Assembly (NCBI RefSeq): GCF_027532945.1
Contig: NZ_JAPZTZ010000011.1
Location: forward strand, 1-50,074
Length of the DNA stretch: 50,074 nucleotides
Direction: 5' to 3'
Origin: Phreatobacter sp.
GTDB taxonomy: Bacteria > Pseudomonadota > Alphaproteobacteria > Rhizobiales > Phreatobacteraceae
Shown: piece after piece, positions 26,312 to 34,758 of the stretch
Layout: each line of letters starts with the position of its first letter
How positions within the stretch are numbered: position 1 is the first letter of the stretch
The notes under the pieces: generated by a model
What the model saw: only the letters and a program-made list of their open reading frames with translations
What the model was told of the DNA's origin: nothing
The model's database searches: none
Position numbers and translations under genes: made by a program

Positions 26312-28243
26312 TCACGCCAGCGGGTGCAGGCGCGGCGGAAAGCCGAGCGTCTGATCCTCGCGGGCCAGCGTCAGATTGGGCGAATAGAAGGGATCGTTGA
26401 GCAGCTTTTCTCCCCAACGCGCCATCATGGTTGTGGTCTCGCGCTCGAAGCGCGCCCTCTTCTCCGGCGTCGTCTCGGCGCCGCGCGACAGGCTTTCGTG
26501 ATGCTTCAGGCAGGCGAAGGGAGTCCAGACATTGCGGTATCCGGCCTCCCGCACCTTCAGGCAGAAGTCGACGTCGTTGAAGGCGACGGCGAGGTGCTCG
26601 GCGTCGAGGCCACCGACCTCGGCATAGACGGAAGCGCGAACCACGAGGCAGGCCGCCGTCACCGCCGACACGGTGCGACGCAGGCCGAGATGCCAGAAAT
26701 GGCCTGGCTCGCCGGCAGGCGTATGCTTGAAGGCATGGCCGGCAACACCGCCGATGCCGAGCACCACGCCGCCATGCTGCAGCGACCCGTCGGGGTAGAG
26801 CAGTTTCGCGCCGACGCAGCCGATCTCGGGCCTCACCGCCAGCGACACCATCTCGCGCAGCCAGCCAGGCTCGAGGATTTCGACGTCGTCATTGAGCAGG
26901 CACAGGAGGTCGCCACGCGCCTTGGCGGCGGCGGCATTGTTCAGCGCGGCGAAATTGAAGGGGCGGTCGTCGCGCAGGACGCGGATGCGCCCGTCGCGGC
27001 GCGGCCAGGATTCGAGCAGCGCGAGGGTTTCCCGCGCAGCGGAGCCATTGTCGATGACCACGACCTCGAAGGCCTGATAGTCCGTCCGCGCGACGAGCGA
27101 GGTGAGGCACCGGTCGAGGACGGCGCCGCCGTCGCGGGTCGGGATGAGGATCGTGACCAGGGGCAGCGGCTCCGGCACAGGGTGGACGACGCGGTAATAG
27201 GGCGCGCCGCCAACGGGCTCGACCCGCGCGCCGGGCAGAGCGGCCGCCACATGGTCCTCCAGTGCCCGCAGGCCGGCGGTGAAGGCATAGGACTTCTCTC
27301 CCGTCGCGACGGCGGTCGATCCGGCGGTGGCGCGCCAGTGGTAGAGGATGCGCGGCACGTGGATGACCCGCGCCGCGCCGACCCTCGCAAGGATGCGCAG
27401 CGCGAGGTCATAGTCCTGGCTGCCGTCGCGCTCTGGCCGCCAGCCACCTGCGGCAACGACCTCCGCGCGGCGAAACAGCGTGAGGTGGTTCAGGTAGTTC
27501 TGGCCGAGGAAGAGCTCGGGCGAGAAATCCGGCTTGAAATAGGGATCGAAGCGACGGCCGGCATCGTCGATCTTGTCCTCGTCGGAATAGAGGATCGCGG
27601 CGTCGGGATGCCGGCCGATCGCCTCGGCCATGCAGAACAGCGCATGCGGCCTGAGGACGTCGTCATGGTCGAGCATGGCGACGAAGTCTCCGGTGGCGAG
27701 GGCGAGGGCGTCGTTCGAGGCCCGGGCGATGCGGCCGTTCTCCACCCGCCGTGTGACCTTGATGCGTGGATCGGCAGCACTCGCCGCAGCGAGCACGGCG
27801 GCGACATGCGACGCGGTCGAGGCGTCATCGCAGATGCACAGTTCCCAGTTGTCATAGGCTTGGGCGCTGACCGAGGCGATGGCCTCCTCGAGCAGCCGTC
27901 GGGGCGTCTCGTGGACGGGCATGATCACCGAGATGAGCGGACGGTGCGGCAGGGCAGCGGCGGCGGCGCGCAGGTTAACGAGGTCGACCTCCCCGAGCGT
28001 GTCAAAGGCGGCGATCCAGTCGGAATAGCTGCGGCGGCGCTGTTCCAGCAGGATGGCGATGCGCCGGCGGAGGCGACGGGCGAGCGCCACCGGCCCTTCC
28101 TCCCGCAGGATGCGCAGCGCCACACGGGTGATGAGGCCGGGACCAAGACCGGCGATCACGGCGTTAAGTCCCGGCCGGCGGGCGACGGAGGCAGCGGGCG
28201 ATTCATCGCGGCGATTATGGCCGCTTCGCTCCGGCGGGGCCAC
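26312..28243 (-). CDS. two-domain GT2 glycosyltransferase (rhamnosyltransferase-like)
   Basis: 643 residues with two GT-A domains in tandem. The first, from about residue 100: ISVIMPVHETPRRLLEEAI, LCICDDAS, VAMLDHDDVLRPHAL with its DxD-like metal site, and YSDEDKID. The second, from about 360: VTILIPTRDGGAVLDRCL, VVVIDNGS, FNFAALNNAAA, LCLLNDDVEIL and FNDVDFCLKVREAG. This layout is common in enzymes that build O-antigen and rhamnan chains and would add two linkages. It is the first gene of the minus-strand series running to 14.1 kb, so its upstream region is a candidate operon promoter. Confidence 0.9.
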   Translation of the reverse strand: MAPPERSGHNRRDESPAASVARRPGLNAVIAGLGPGLITRVALRILREEGPVALARRLRRRIAILLEQRRRSYSDWIAAFDTLGEVDLVNLRAAAAALPHRPLISVIMPVHETPRRLLEEAIASVSAQAYDNWELCICDDASTASHVAAVLAAASAADPRIKVTRRVENGRIARASNDALALATGDFVAMLDHDDVLRPHALFCMAEAIGRHPDAAILYSDEDKIDDAGRRFDPYFKPDFSPELFLGQNYLNHLTLFRRAEVVAAGGWRPERDGSQDYDLALRILARVGAARVIHVPRILYHWRATAGSTAVATGEKSYAFTAGLRALEDHVAAALPGARVEPVGGAPYYRVVHPVPEPLPLVTILIPTRDGGAVLDRCLTSLVARTDYQAFEVVVIDNGSAARETLALLESWPRRDGRIRVLRDDRPFNFAALNNAAAAKARGDLLCLLNDDVEILEPGWLREMVSLAVRPEIGCVGAKLLYPDGSLQHGGVVLGIGGVAGHAFKHTPAGEPGHFWHLGLRRTVSAVTAACLVVRASVYAEVGGLDAEHLAVAFNDVDFCLKVREAGYRNVWTPFACLKHHESLSRGAETTPEKRARFERETTTMMARWGEKLLNDPFYSPNLTLAREDQTLGFPPRLHPLA

Positions 28244-28430
28244 CCGGCCGGCGGGCGGGCCGGCGCCGCCCGCATGCGGAATCGCGCGGACGACATCGCT
28301 TTGGGGATGCGGCCCCGCTGGCGGACGGGCGCATCGTTAAGGCTCCATTGACCATGTCGCGGCACTCTCGGGAGCACGATTACCGGTCGACAGGAGGTCA
28401 CCGGTCGGCGGGACCAGGGAGCGGATCGCC

Positions 28431-29384
28431 ATGCCGGGGCTGACCCCGCAGGAGACCGAGGCGAATGCGCGCTATCTGAGGGCGACGCTCGCCACGCTGG
28501 CGCGGATCGACTGGCGCGACCAGGCGGTGGCGCGGAGCCTCGCCGAGGCCGCCGTGCGGCGTTACCCCGCCGTCGTGGCGCCGCAGGCCGATGACGACCG
28601 CAAGCTCGTCCTCGGCCGTGCTTTCCTGGCCGACCTTGTGCCCATCCTGCACCGCCTCGACGAGCCGGGCTTCGACCTCGCTGTCCATCTCGCCGCCGAT
28701 GGGCCCGCGCCTGCCGCAGCCATCGCCGTTGCTCCGCTGCCCGTGGAGGCCCCGCGGCGTCCCGTAGCCGCGGCGCCGCCGGAACCCGTCAAGCGCGGGG
28801 ACACAGCATCTGCGCCGTCATTCGGCCGATCGCGCCTCCTCGCCACCGCGGCCGTCCTCGCCCTTGCCGTCATCTCCGGCGCCTGGCTGCTCGGTGGCAC
28901 CGACAGCCCGCCCGAGCGCACCGGTGCGCTGCCATCCCCCGAGGTCAGGCTCGCCTTTGCCCGGGAGAGCGAGACCGGCCGCTCGCTCGCGCAGGTGCAG
29001 CGCGATTTCGCCGCCGTCCTCGCCGCCAACACCATGCGCCCGCCGGTGCTGATGCCGACCGAAGACGGGCTCTTCGCCCACGCGCCCTCCGTGGTGCTGG
29101 TGCCGGTCGCCGGCCAGAGCCGCGTGCAGGTCGCCTTCGGCATGCGGACGGGCTCGTGGGACAATGGCAGCCCCACGGACGGGGCCTGTTTCCACATCGA
29201 GGCGGAGGGGGCCGGCCGGATCTTTGACCAGTGCCTCGATCCCGGCGCGGTCGCGCCCGACCGCCGCATCCAGATCGGCTTCGCCACCATCCCGCCGGGC
29301 ACGGCGCAGCTCAAGCTCATCACCTCCTGCAAGGGGCACTGCGCCTCGGACTGGACCTACTGGGGGCGCGTCCGGCTGGAGTGA
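28431..29384 (+). CDS. membrane-anchored protein of unknown function
   Basis: 317 residues. Residues 1-90 are helical and charged (LTPQETEANARYLRATLATL…). Residues ~95-135 are proline/alanine-rich. One membrane segment lies at about 140-158 (LLATAAVLALAVISGAWLL). The C-terminal ~150 residues are beta-rich, with conserved-looking Cys in GACFHIEAEG, FDQCLDPG and TSCKGHCASDW. The topology puts the N-terminus in the cytoplasm and the beta domain in the periplasm. It stands alone on the plus strand between two minus-strand operons, with 187 bp of divergent promoter space upstream. I do not recognise the family; a regulatory or scaffolding role across the membrane is only a guess. Confidence 0.75.
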   Translation: MPGLTPQETEANARYLRATLATLARIDWRDQAVARSLAEAAVRRYPAVVAPQADDDRKLVLGRAFLADLVPILHRLDEPGFDLAVHLAADGPAPAAAIAVAPLPVEAPRRPVAAAPPEPVKRGDTASAPSFGRSRLLATAAVLALAVISGAWLLGGTDSPPERTGALPSPEVRLAFARESETGRSLAQVQRDFAAVLAANTMRPPVLMPTEDGLFAHAPSVVLVPVAGQSRVQVAFGMRTGSWDNGSPTDGACFHIEAEGAGRIFDQCLDPGAVAPDRRIQIGFATIPPGTAQLKLITSCKGHCASDWTYWGRVRLE

Positions 29385-29390
29385 CGGCGC

Positions 29391-31358
29391 TCAGCGGGCT
29401 GCCGCGAGCGGACCGAGGTCCAGCGGCGTGAACGTCACGGTGACGCTGCCGCCATAGGCAAGCCGGCCGAGCCATCCTGACGAGAGCCGGATGGCGGTCG
29501 GCCGCGTCCAGCCCGGGCGGTCCATGCGCCCGAGGGCGAGATCGCGAAACTCCTCCGCCGTCGCCACGTGAGGCGCAATCACCATGCCCTCGGAGAGCAT
29601 GCCGGGGATGGCGCGCCAGGGCGTGCGGCGGCCATCCGCCTCGACCGTGGTCAGCATGACGATGGGTGGGCGGAAGGCGAGGTCCATGACGCGGCCGAGC
29701 GGCGTCAGCGGCATGCGGACGGTCATGACGAGGGGGCCGTCCCCGGCGGGAAGCGCCACGTCTGTGTCGAGCCCGGCTTCGATGGTCACAGTGGTGCCCG
29801 CGGTAAGCGGAACTGGTGCGGCGCGCCGGCGCATCAGCACCATGCCGCCGACGATGTCCCCTGGTTCGTAGCGCGACAGGATGAGCGGCCAGAGCGCACC
29901 TTCGGCTGAGGCGGGATGCCGGCCGTCGATGGAACCGGGCTGCATCAGGAGGTTTGCCGGCCCGTCCGGCCCATCGACATGAGCGCGGTTGCGGGCGATC
30001 AGGCCCGGCGCATAGCTTGTATACTCCTGCACGGTCGGGCGCGGGCGGTAGGCGAGGCCGTGGGCGATCAACTGAGCCTGGTTCGAGGGCACGACGTCGA
30101 TGGTCCCGTCGATTGCCGGCAGCGGGTGGCTCGCCCTGAGGGCTGCGCGGGCGGCGATGAGGCGCGCCCCGGCGTCCCGCTTCCAGGCGGCCGGATCTGC
30201 GATGAAACGGAGGAACGTCTCTCCGATGTCCCGGGCGGCCCGGGCGGTCGCCACCGGCTGGGCGGTGTAGTCCGGCAGAAGTGTGCGCTGGACCAGAACC
30301 GGGCCCGGCAGCAGGGCGAGGAGCGCGATGGCGAGGGCTGTGGCCGCAGCAGGGCGGTCGCGGCGCGCGGCAGGGCTGGTGCCGACGAGGGCTGCGGCGA
30401 CGGCGAGGCAGCCCCAGCCGATCAGGGAATGAAGGTCGTGGCGGACGAAGCCGATCTTGAGCGCGAGGAACAGGAAGCCGGCAAGGATGACCACCTCGGC
30501 GGCGATGGCGAGGACGCCTTTCTCCCCCCGCTTCCAGTCCGACAGGGCGAGCCGCATCACGACGCCCCCGAGGGTCGCGGTGATAGCGATCCAGGCCGCG
30601 AGTTCCAGCGGCCGGCTGGGAAGGCTCATGGCGGCGGAATAGCCGGCGGAGGTCTCCAGGCTGCCGCGCAGCCAGTCGCCGAGGGCCAGGGGATTCTGGC
30701 CCGCGAGGCTGAAGGCCAGGGCGATGACGGCTACGGCTGCGAGACTGTGCCAGGGCCATTGCCGCCGCGACAGTGCCAGCAGGTCCGCCAGCAGGCAGGC
30801 GAGGACCAGCAGTGGCACCGTCGAGAACTTGGCCAGGGCGAGCACCGCGCCGGCCGCGAGGGCCGCGAGGCGCACCATGGGGCCGGGGCGAGGCTCGCCG
30901 GTGACGATGAGGACGAGGAACAGCGCCGGCAAAAGCGCGATCGTGTCGCGCAGGAGGACGCCCGTGCCGAGGATCACGACGAGGGCGAGGGCCGTCGGCC
31001 AGCCGCGCTGGGCGATGAAATGTCCTGCGACGATGGTCAGCGCCACGGTGACCAAGAGGCCGAACCCGGCGATGGGCCAGGCCATGGCCGGCTCGAAGAA
31101 GCCGGTATAGAGCCCGGAGAGGGGGCCGCCGGTGAAGACGATGTCGCGGCCGAAGGCGGCCCCGCGGGCGGCCGCGTCGGCGAGCGCCGCCATCCAGGAA
31201 GGGTCGAGGCCCTCGGAGGTGCCATAGGTTCGCAAGGGGCCGACATGGGCGGCGATGAGCGGCAGCAGCAGGAGCGCGCCGGCGAGCCAGCCGAGGCGGA
31301 AGAGCCAGGTGACAGGCCGGGGCGCCGGGTTTTCGCTCATGTCCTGCCGAGGGATCAT
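29391..31358 (-). CDS. large polytopic membrane protein, possible GT-C-type glycosyltransferase
   Basis: 655 residues from ATG 31358, overlapping the GtrA stop (ATGA); an ATG at 31340 is also possible. About ten membrane segments occupy residues 15-360, followed by a soluble, probably periplasmic domain of ~280 residues. The first loop has SEGLDPSWMAALADAA and FGRDIVFTGGPLSGL, acidic-residue motifs where GT-C enzymes keep their catalytic Asp. As last gene of the Dpr-type operon it is the best local candidate for using the lipid-linked pentose, as EmbA/AftA-type enzymes do in mycobacteria. That role is inference; no direct family match is claimed. Confidence 0.7.
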   Translation of the reverse strand: MIPRQDMSENPAPRPVTWLFRLGWLAGALLLLPLIAAHVGPLRTYGTSEGLDPSWMAALADAAARGAAFGRDIVFTGGPLSGLYTGFFEPAMAWPIAGFGLLVTVALTIVAGHFIAQRGWPTALALVVILGTGVLLRDTIALLPALFLVLIVTGEPRPGPMVRLAALAAGAVLALAKFSTVPLLVLACLLADLLALSRRQWPWHSLAAVAVIALAFSLAGQNPLALGDWLRGSLETSAGYSAAMSLPSRPLELAAWIAITATLGGVVMRLALSDWKRGEKGVLAIAAEVVILAGFLFLALKIGFVRHDLHSLIGWGCLAVAAALVGTSPAARRDRPAAATALAIALLALLPGPVLVQRTLLPDYTAQPVATARAARDIGETFLRFIADPAAWKRDAGARLIAARAALRASHPLPAIDGTIDVVPSNQAQLIAHGLAYRPRPTVQEYTSYAPGLIARNRAHVDGPDGPANLLMQPGSIDGRHPASAEGALWPLILSRYEPGDIVGGMVLMRRRAAPVPLTAGTTVTIEAGLDTDVALPAGDGPLVMTVRMPLTPLGRVMDLAFRPPIVMLTTVEADGRRTPWRAIPGMLSEGMVIAPHVATAEEFRDLALGRMDRPGWTRPTAIRLSSGWLGRLAYGGSVTVTFTPLDLGPLAAAR

Positions 31359-31771
31359 GGCTTGCCGAAGGAATAGCGCTTGTGGCCGAGATAGCTCGTC
31401 AGCACCGGGCTCAGCACGCCGATGACATGGGCGACGGTGTCGGCGTGGAACGTGTAGCCGACAGCCGGGAACAGCCAGCGGGCGAGGCCGACGCTGACCA
31501 GCCAGACCTGCACCAGCGCCACGGCATTGACGACGGCGAAGCGCCACAGCTCGCTTCCCGCGGCGCGTCCCGAGGCTTCGAAGACGAAGAGCCGCATCAG
31601 CACATAGGCGGTGAGCATCCCAACGAGATAGGCGAGCACCACCGCGATCTCATAGGCCATCACCGGCGAGAACAGGATGCGGGCAAGGACATTGACGCCG
31701 GCGGCGATACCGCCCGAGGCGAGGAAGCGCAGGAAGGGAGAGCGGGCGAGATCGCCAACGAGGTCCTTCAC
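31355..31771 (-). CDS. GtrA-family membrane protein
   Basis: 138 residues from GTG at 31771, overlapping the preceding stop (GTGA). Four membrane segments are visible, with FLASGGIAAGVNVLARILF at the front and the GtrA-type SYLGHKRYSFGKP at the end. In Mycobacterium a GtrA-family gene (Rv3789) adjoins dprE1 and is implied in handling decaprenyl-phosphoryl-arabinose. The same pairing here, three genes from the DprE2-like enzyme, suggests a matching job: presenting or flipping the lipid-linked sugar. Confidence 0.85.
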   Translation of the reverse strand: MKDLVGDLARSPFLRFLASGGIAAGVNVLARILFSPVMAYEIAVVLAYLVGMLTAYVLMRLFVFEASGRAAGSELWRFAVVNAVALVQVWLVSVGLARWLFPAVGYTFHADTVAHVIGVLSPVLTSYLGHKRYSFGKP

Positions 31772-33048
31772 GCCACCCGCTCCGCCATCATGCGGCCGAA
31801 ACGGATGCTCTCGGCAACCCCTCGATCCTCTGGATAATAATAGCAGGTGTCCGCCACCTGCAGACCGCCGATCGGTGTCTCGATGGGAGGCAGCTTGTCG
31901 CGAAAGTTCGGCTCGCAGACCGGCTGGGCATGGGTGAGGCGGCCGACCTTGGCGTCGATGAGGTCCTGCGGGCCGATGGCGGGGTTGACGCGGGCGATGG
32001 CCGCCATGGCCTCGGCGATGAAGGCCTCGTCGCTCCAGCCCCATTTCGGCTGGGTCACCGGCATGTAGTAGGGCACATAGACGATGGTGTCGCCGGTCGG
32101 CCTCAGGTTCGAGAACTCGATGATGCCGGGGATGGGGATGGCATCGTCGACGATGTTCACCCAGAAATGCCGCGTCACCGGCCGCTTGAGTTTGAGGATC
32201 AGGCAGACGACGCCGATGTTGCGGATGGCGTCGTAGCGCGCCTTCCAGTCCTCCGGCATGTCCGGCACCAGGCGCGAGACCAGTGGCGTCGGCACGGTGG
32301 AGATGACGGCATCGGCGGGGAACAGCCTGCCGCCGGCGGTGACGCCGGTCACGCGGCCCTCCGCCGTCTCGACCCGCGTCGCGGGCGTCGATAGGTGGAT
32401 GCGGCCGCCCCTGGCGGCGATGGCCTCCACGAGGACGGCGACCAGCGTCTCCGAGCCGCCGTCGACATAGCCGAGCTGTTCCTGGAAGATCGAGCGCCGG
32501 GAATTGCCGATCCGCTTGACGCGGGTGGCGATCCACGAGGCCGAGACCTCGTCGGCGAGCTCGTAGAATTTCAGCTCCATCAGCCGCTTCCACAGCCGCT
32601 CGTAGACGGTGCGGCCCGAACCGCCCTCGATCCACTGGCGGGCGGTGAGGCTCTCGATGCCGTCCATGGTCGGCCGCTTCGTCGTCCAGAACATCTGCAG
32701 GCCGGTGCGGATCTTCGAGACGAGGTCGAGATGGGGGAAGGTGAGGAGCGAGATGGGATCGCCCCAGGGATGGACCTTGCCGCCCATGAAATAGCCCATG
32801 GAGGTGGGCACCCAGCGCATCCGGTCGGCAATGCCGAGTTCGTCCATCAGCGCGAAGGTCGGCGCGTCGGTCTTGCAGACGAAATGGTAGAAGCGCTCGA
32901 TCGAGACGCCGCCGAAGTCGAAATGGGCGGCCATGCCGCCGGCGCGGTCGCCGGCCTCGATGAGATCGACCTCGTGGCCGAGGCTCGCCGCGCGATGGGC
33001 GGCGGCAAGGCCCATGGGGCCGGCTCCGATGACGACGATCCGTGACAC
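31768..33048 (-). CDS. FAD-dependent amine-oxidase-like oxidoreductase
   Basis: 426 residues. The FAD-binding GxGxxG loop is IVVIGAGPMGLAAAHRAASLG at residues 4-24, followed by DLIEAGDRAGGMAAHFDFGG. The body contains VDGGSETLVAVLVEAIAARGG, the second FAD contact, and the C-terminal IGGLQVADTCYYYPEDRGVAESIRFG. This is the protoporphyrinogen-oxidase/UDP-galactopyranose-mutase-like superfamily. It lacks enough of the mutase motifs for me to call it Glf. Its place among lipid-linked sugar genes suggests sugar or polyprenol chemistry. Thirteen bases follow the epimerase stop; the stop overlaps the GtrA start. Confidence 0.8.
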   Translation of the reverse strand: MSRIVVIGAGPMGLAAAHRAASLGHEVDLIEAGDRAGGMAAHFDFGGVSIERFYHFVCKTDAPTFALMDELGIADRMRWVPTSMGYFMGGKVHPWGDPISLLTFPHLDLVSKIRTGLQMFWTTKRPTMDGIESLTARQWIEGGSGRTVYERLWKRLMELKFYELADEVSASWIATRVKRIGNSRRSIFQEQLGYVDGGSETLVAVLVEAIAARGGRIHLSTPATRVETAEGRVTGVTAGGRLFPADAVISTVPTPLVSRLVPDMPEDWKARYDAIRNIGVVCLILKLKRPVTRHFWVNIVDDAIPIPGIIEFSNLRPTGDTIVYVPYYMPVTQPKWGWSDEAFIAEAMAAIARVNPAIGPQDLIDAKVGRLTHAQPVCEPNFRDKLPPIETPIGGLQVADTCYYYPEDRGVAESIRFGRMMAERVA

Positions 33049-33061
33049 GCGGGAAGTCCTC

Positions 33062-33988
33062 TCAGAAGTCCAGAACGATCGACGAATAGGCGGGGTCGCA
33101 ATAGGTCTCGACGAGGGCCCGGCGCAGCGGCGTCGCCGTCACGCCGAAAATGCGCGGCCAGTCGATGACGGGGAAGGTCTCGGGAATGACGAGCGCCTCC
33201 AGCTGGCGCGTCGTGAAGGGTGGATTGCGGTCGACGAGCGCATAGGCCCAGAGCAGCAGCCAGAACAGCCGGTAGGGAATGTGGACGATGCGCGCCCGCG
33301 GCCGGACGATTTCGTGGATCATGGCGATCAGATCGCCGTAATCGATCTGTTCGAGCCCCGATATGTCGTGGGTGCCGGTTGCCCTGGTCCTCAGGCAGGC
33401 GGTGATGATCGCGGCGAAATCGCCGACATAGAGCGGCTGGCGGATGAAGCGGCCGTCGCCGGGAATCGGGAAGACCGGGGTGCGGTCCATGAAGCGCCGC
33501 AGCCAGCCCAGATGCTTGCGGTCGAACCAGCCGAACATCAGCGTCGGCCGCAGCACGACATGGGGGATCTCGACCCTGTCGATGAAGCGCTCCTGCGCCG
33601 TCTTCGACCGCGTGTAGAAATCATCGGCGCGCGAGTTCACCACCGAGGACGAGATGTGCACGAAATAGGGCACGCCGTGCCGGCGCATGGCCTCGACGAT
33701 CCGCTCGGTGGCGGTGACGTTGTTGGCGGTGAACTCCGCCTCGTCGAGGCCGCCGATCTGCGCCTGGTTGAGCAGCACCGCATCGGCGCCGGCGAAGGCC
33801 TCGCTCCAGGCGCCGTCGGCGGCCAGGTCCGCCTCGATGACGGTGATCTCCGGGTGGATGCGCCGCAGCAGTGCCGTGTTGGCGGGATGCTTGTCGATGG
33901 CGACGATGCTCACGCCCGGCTCGCCCTTGAGCCGCGCGATGACATTCTGGCCGACGAGGCCCGCCGCCCCGGTGACGACGACCCGCAT
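33062..33988 (-). CDS. NAD-dependent sugar epimerase/dehydratase (extended SDR)
   Basis: 308 residues from ATG 33988, which shares one base with the DprE2-like stop (TGATG). The Rossmann loop VVVTGAAGLVGQNVIARL is at 3-20, with D at the end of strand 2 (VAIDKH). The active-site region reads HISSSVVNSRADDFYTRSKTAQE, giving the Ser and the YxxxK pair. The C-terminal part carries DWPRIFGVTATPLRRAL. The substrate is a nucleotide sugar or similar; the operon suggests it modifies a sugar used together with the lipid-linked pentose, which I cannot prove. Confidence 0.85.
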   Translation of the reverse strand: MRVVVTGAAGLVGQNVIARLKGEPGVSIVAIDKHPANTALLRRIHPEITVIEADLAADGAWSEAFAGADAVLLNQAQIGGLDEAEFTANNVTATERIVEAMRRHGVPYFVHISSSVVNSRADDFYTRSKTAQERFIDRVEIPHVVLRPTLMFGWFDRKHLGWLRRFMDRTPVFPIPGDGRFIRQPLYVGDFAAIITACLRTRATGTHDISGLEQIDYGDLIAMIHEIVRPRARIVHIPYRLFWLLLWAYALVDRNPPFTTRQLEALVIPETFPVIDWPRIFGVTATPLRRALVETYCDPAYSSIVLDF

Positions 33989-34758
33989 CAGATGTCGAGC
34001 CTGTTGAAGATGGGCGCGGGCAGGAAGCGGATGATCAGCATGATGTAGCGCCAGAACCAGGGCGCGTAGACGACCGGCCCGCCCTTGTCGGCGGCGCGCC
34101 GCACGACGGCGGCGACATCCTCGGGCTTCGCCCAGGTGAAGCCCTTGCGCTGCATGCCTTCGGTCATCGGCGTGATCGTCGGGCCGGGCTTCACAAGTAC
34201 GGCGCGCGGCCCCTTGGCGGCGAAGCGGTGGGCGATGCCCTCGACGAGGGCGGCGAGGCCCGCCTTGGCGGCGCCGTAGACGAAGTTCTGGCGGCGGCCG
34301 CGATCGCCGGCGACGGAGCCGAGGACGACGAGCGACCCCTGGCCCTGCGCCTCCAGCAGGTTGGCGGCGGCAAGGCACCAGGCACTCGCCGAAGTGAAGT
34401 TCACGGCGAGGATGCGCTCGGCGGCAGCGGGATCGCGGGCCGCCTCCGCCTGGTCACCGAGGATGCCATAGGCGACGAGGATGTGGTCGATGCCGCCGAG
34501 GGTCCCGGCAAAGCCGGCGAGCGCTACGGCCGCGTCCCCGGGGGCGGCGAGATCGGCAATGGCCACCTCTGCCCGCGCCGCGCCGCGCACCTTCAGGTCG
34601 GCGGCAATGGCGGCGAGCCTGTCCTCCTGGCGGCCGACGAGCAGGATCTCGGCGCCCTCGGCGGCGTAGAGCCGTGCGGTGGCCTCGGCGATGCCGGAGG
34701 TGCCGCCGAGCACCACGAGGCGGAGACGCCGGCCGGCGGCGGGAGCGATCGTCGTCAT
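33988..34758 (-). CDS. dprE2: DprE2-like short-chain dehydrogenase
   Basis: 256 residues. The Rossmann loop is VVLGGTSGIAEATARLYA, and the catalytic set is in LGSVAGDRGRRQNFVYGAAKAG (Ser, then Tyr-x-x-x-Lys). KPGPTITPMTEGM and the basic, hydrophobic C-terminus (FWRYIMLIIRFLPAPIFNRLDI) match decaprenylphosphoryl-2-keto-ribose reductases, whose tail sits at the membrane. It would reduce the 2-keto intermediate to polyprenyl-phosphoryl-D-arabinose after DprE1. The start overlaps the DprE1-like stop (ATGA at 34755-34758). Confidence 0.85.
   Translation of the reverse strand: MTTIAPAAGRRLRLVVLGGTSGIAEATARLYAAEGAEILLVGRQEDRLAAIAADLKVRGAARAEVAIADLAAPGDAAVALAGFAGTLGGIDHILVAYGILGDQAEAARDPAAAERILAVNFTSASAWCLAAANLLEAQGQGSLVVLGSVAGDRGRRQNFVYGAAKAGLAALVEGIAHRFAAKGPRAVLVKPGPTITPMTEGMQRKGFTWAKPEDVAAVVRRAADKGGPVVYAPWFWRYIMLIIRFLPAPIFNRLDI

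Noticed and set aside
26252-28351. Plus-strand open frame of nearly 700 codons
   Set aside because: It mirrors the two-domain GT2, whose catalytic motifs are all on the minus strand; the composition (Arg/Gly/Ala/Asp) is that of antisense of coding GC-rich DNA.
31768-33048. UDP-galactopyranose mutase (Glf)
   Set aside because: FAD fold and context fit, but I could not match the specific mutase substrate motifs; left as amine-oxidase-like.
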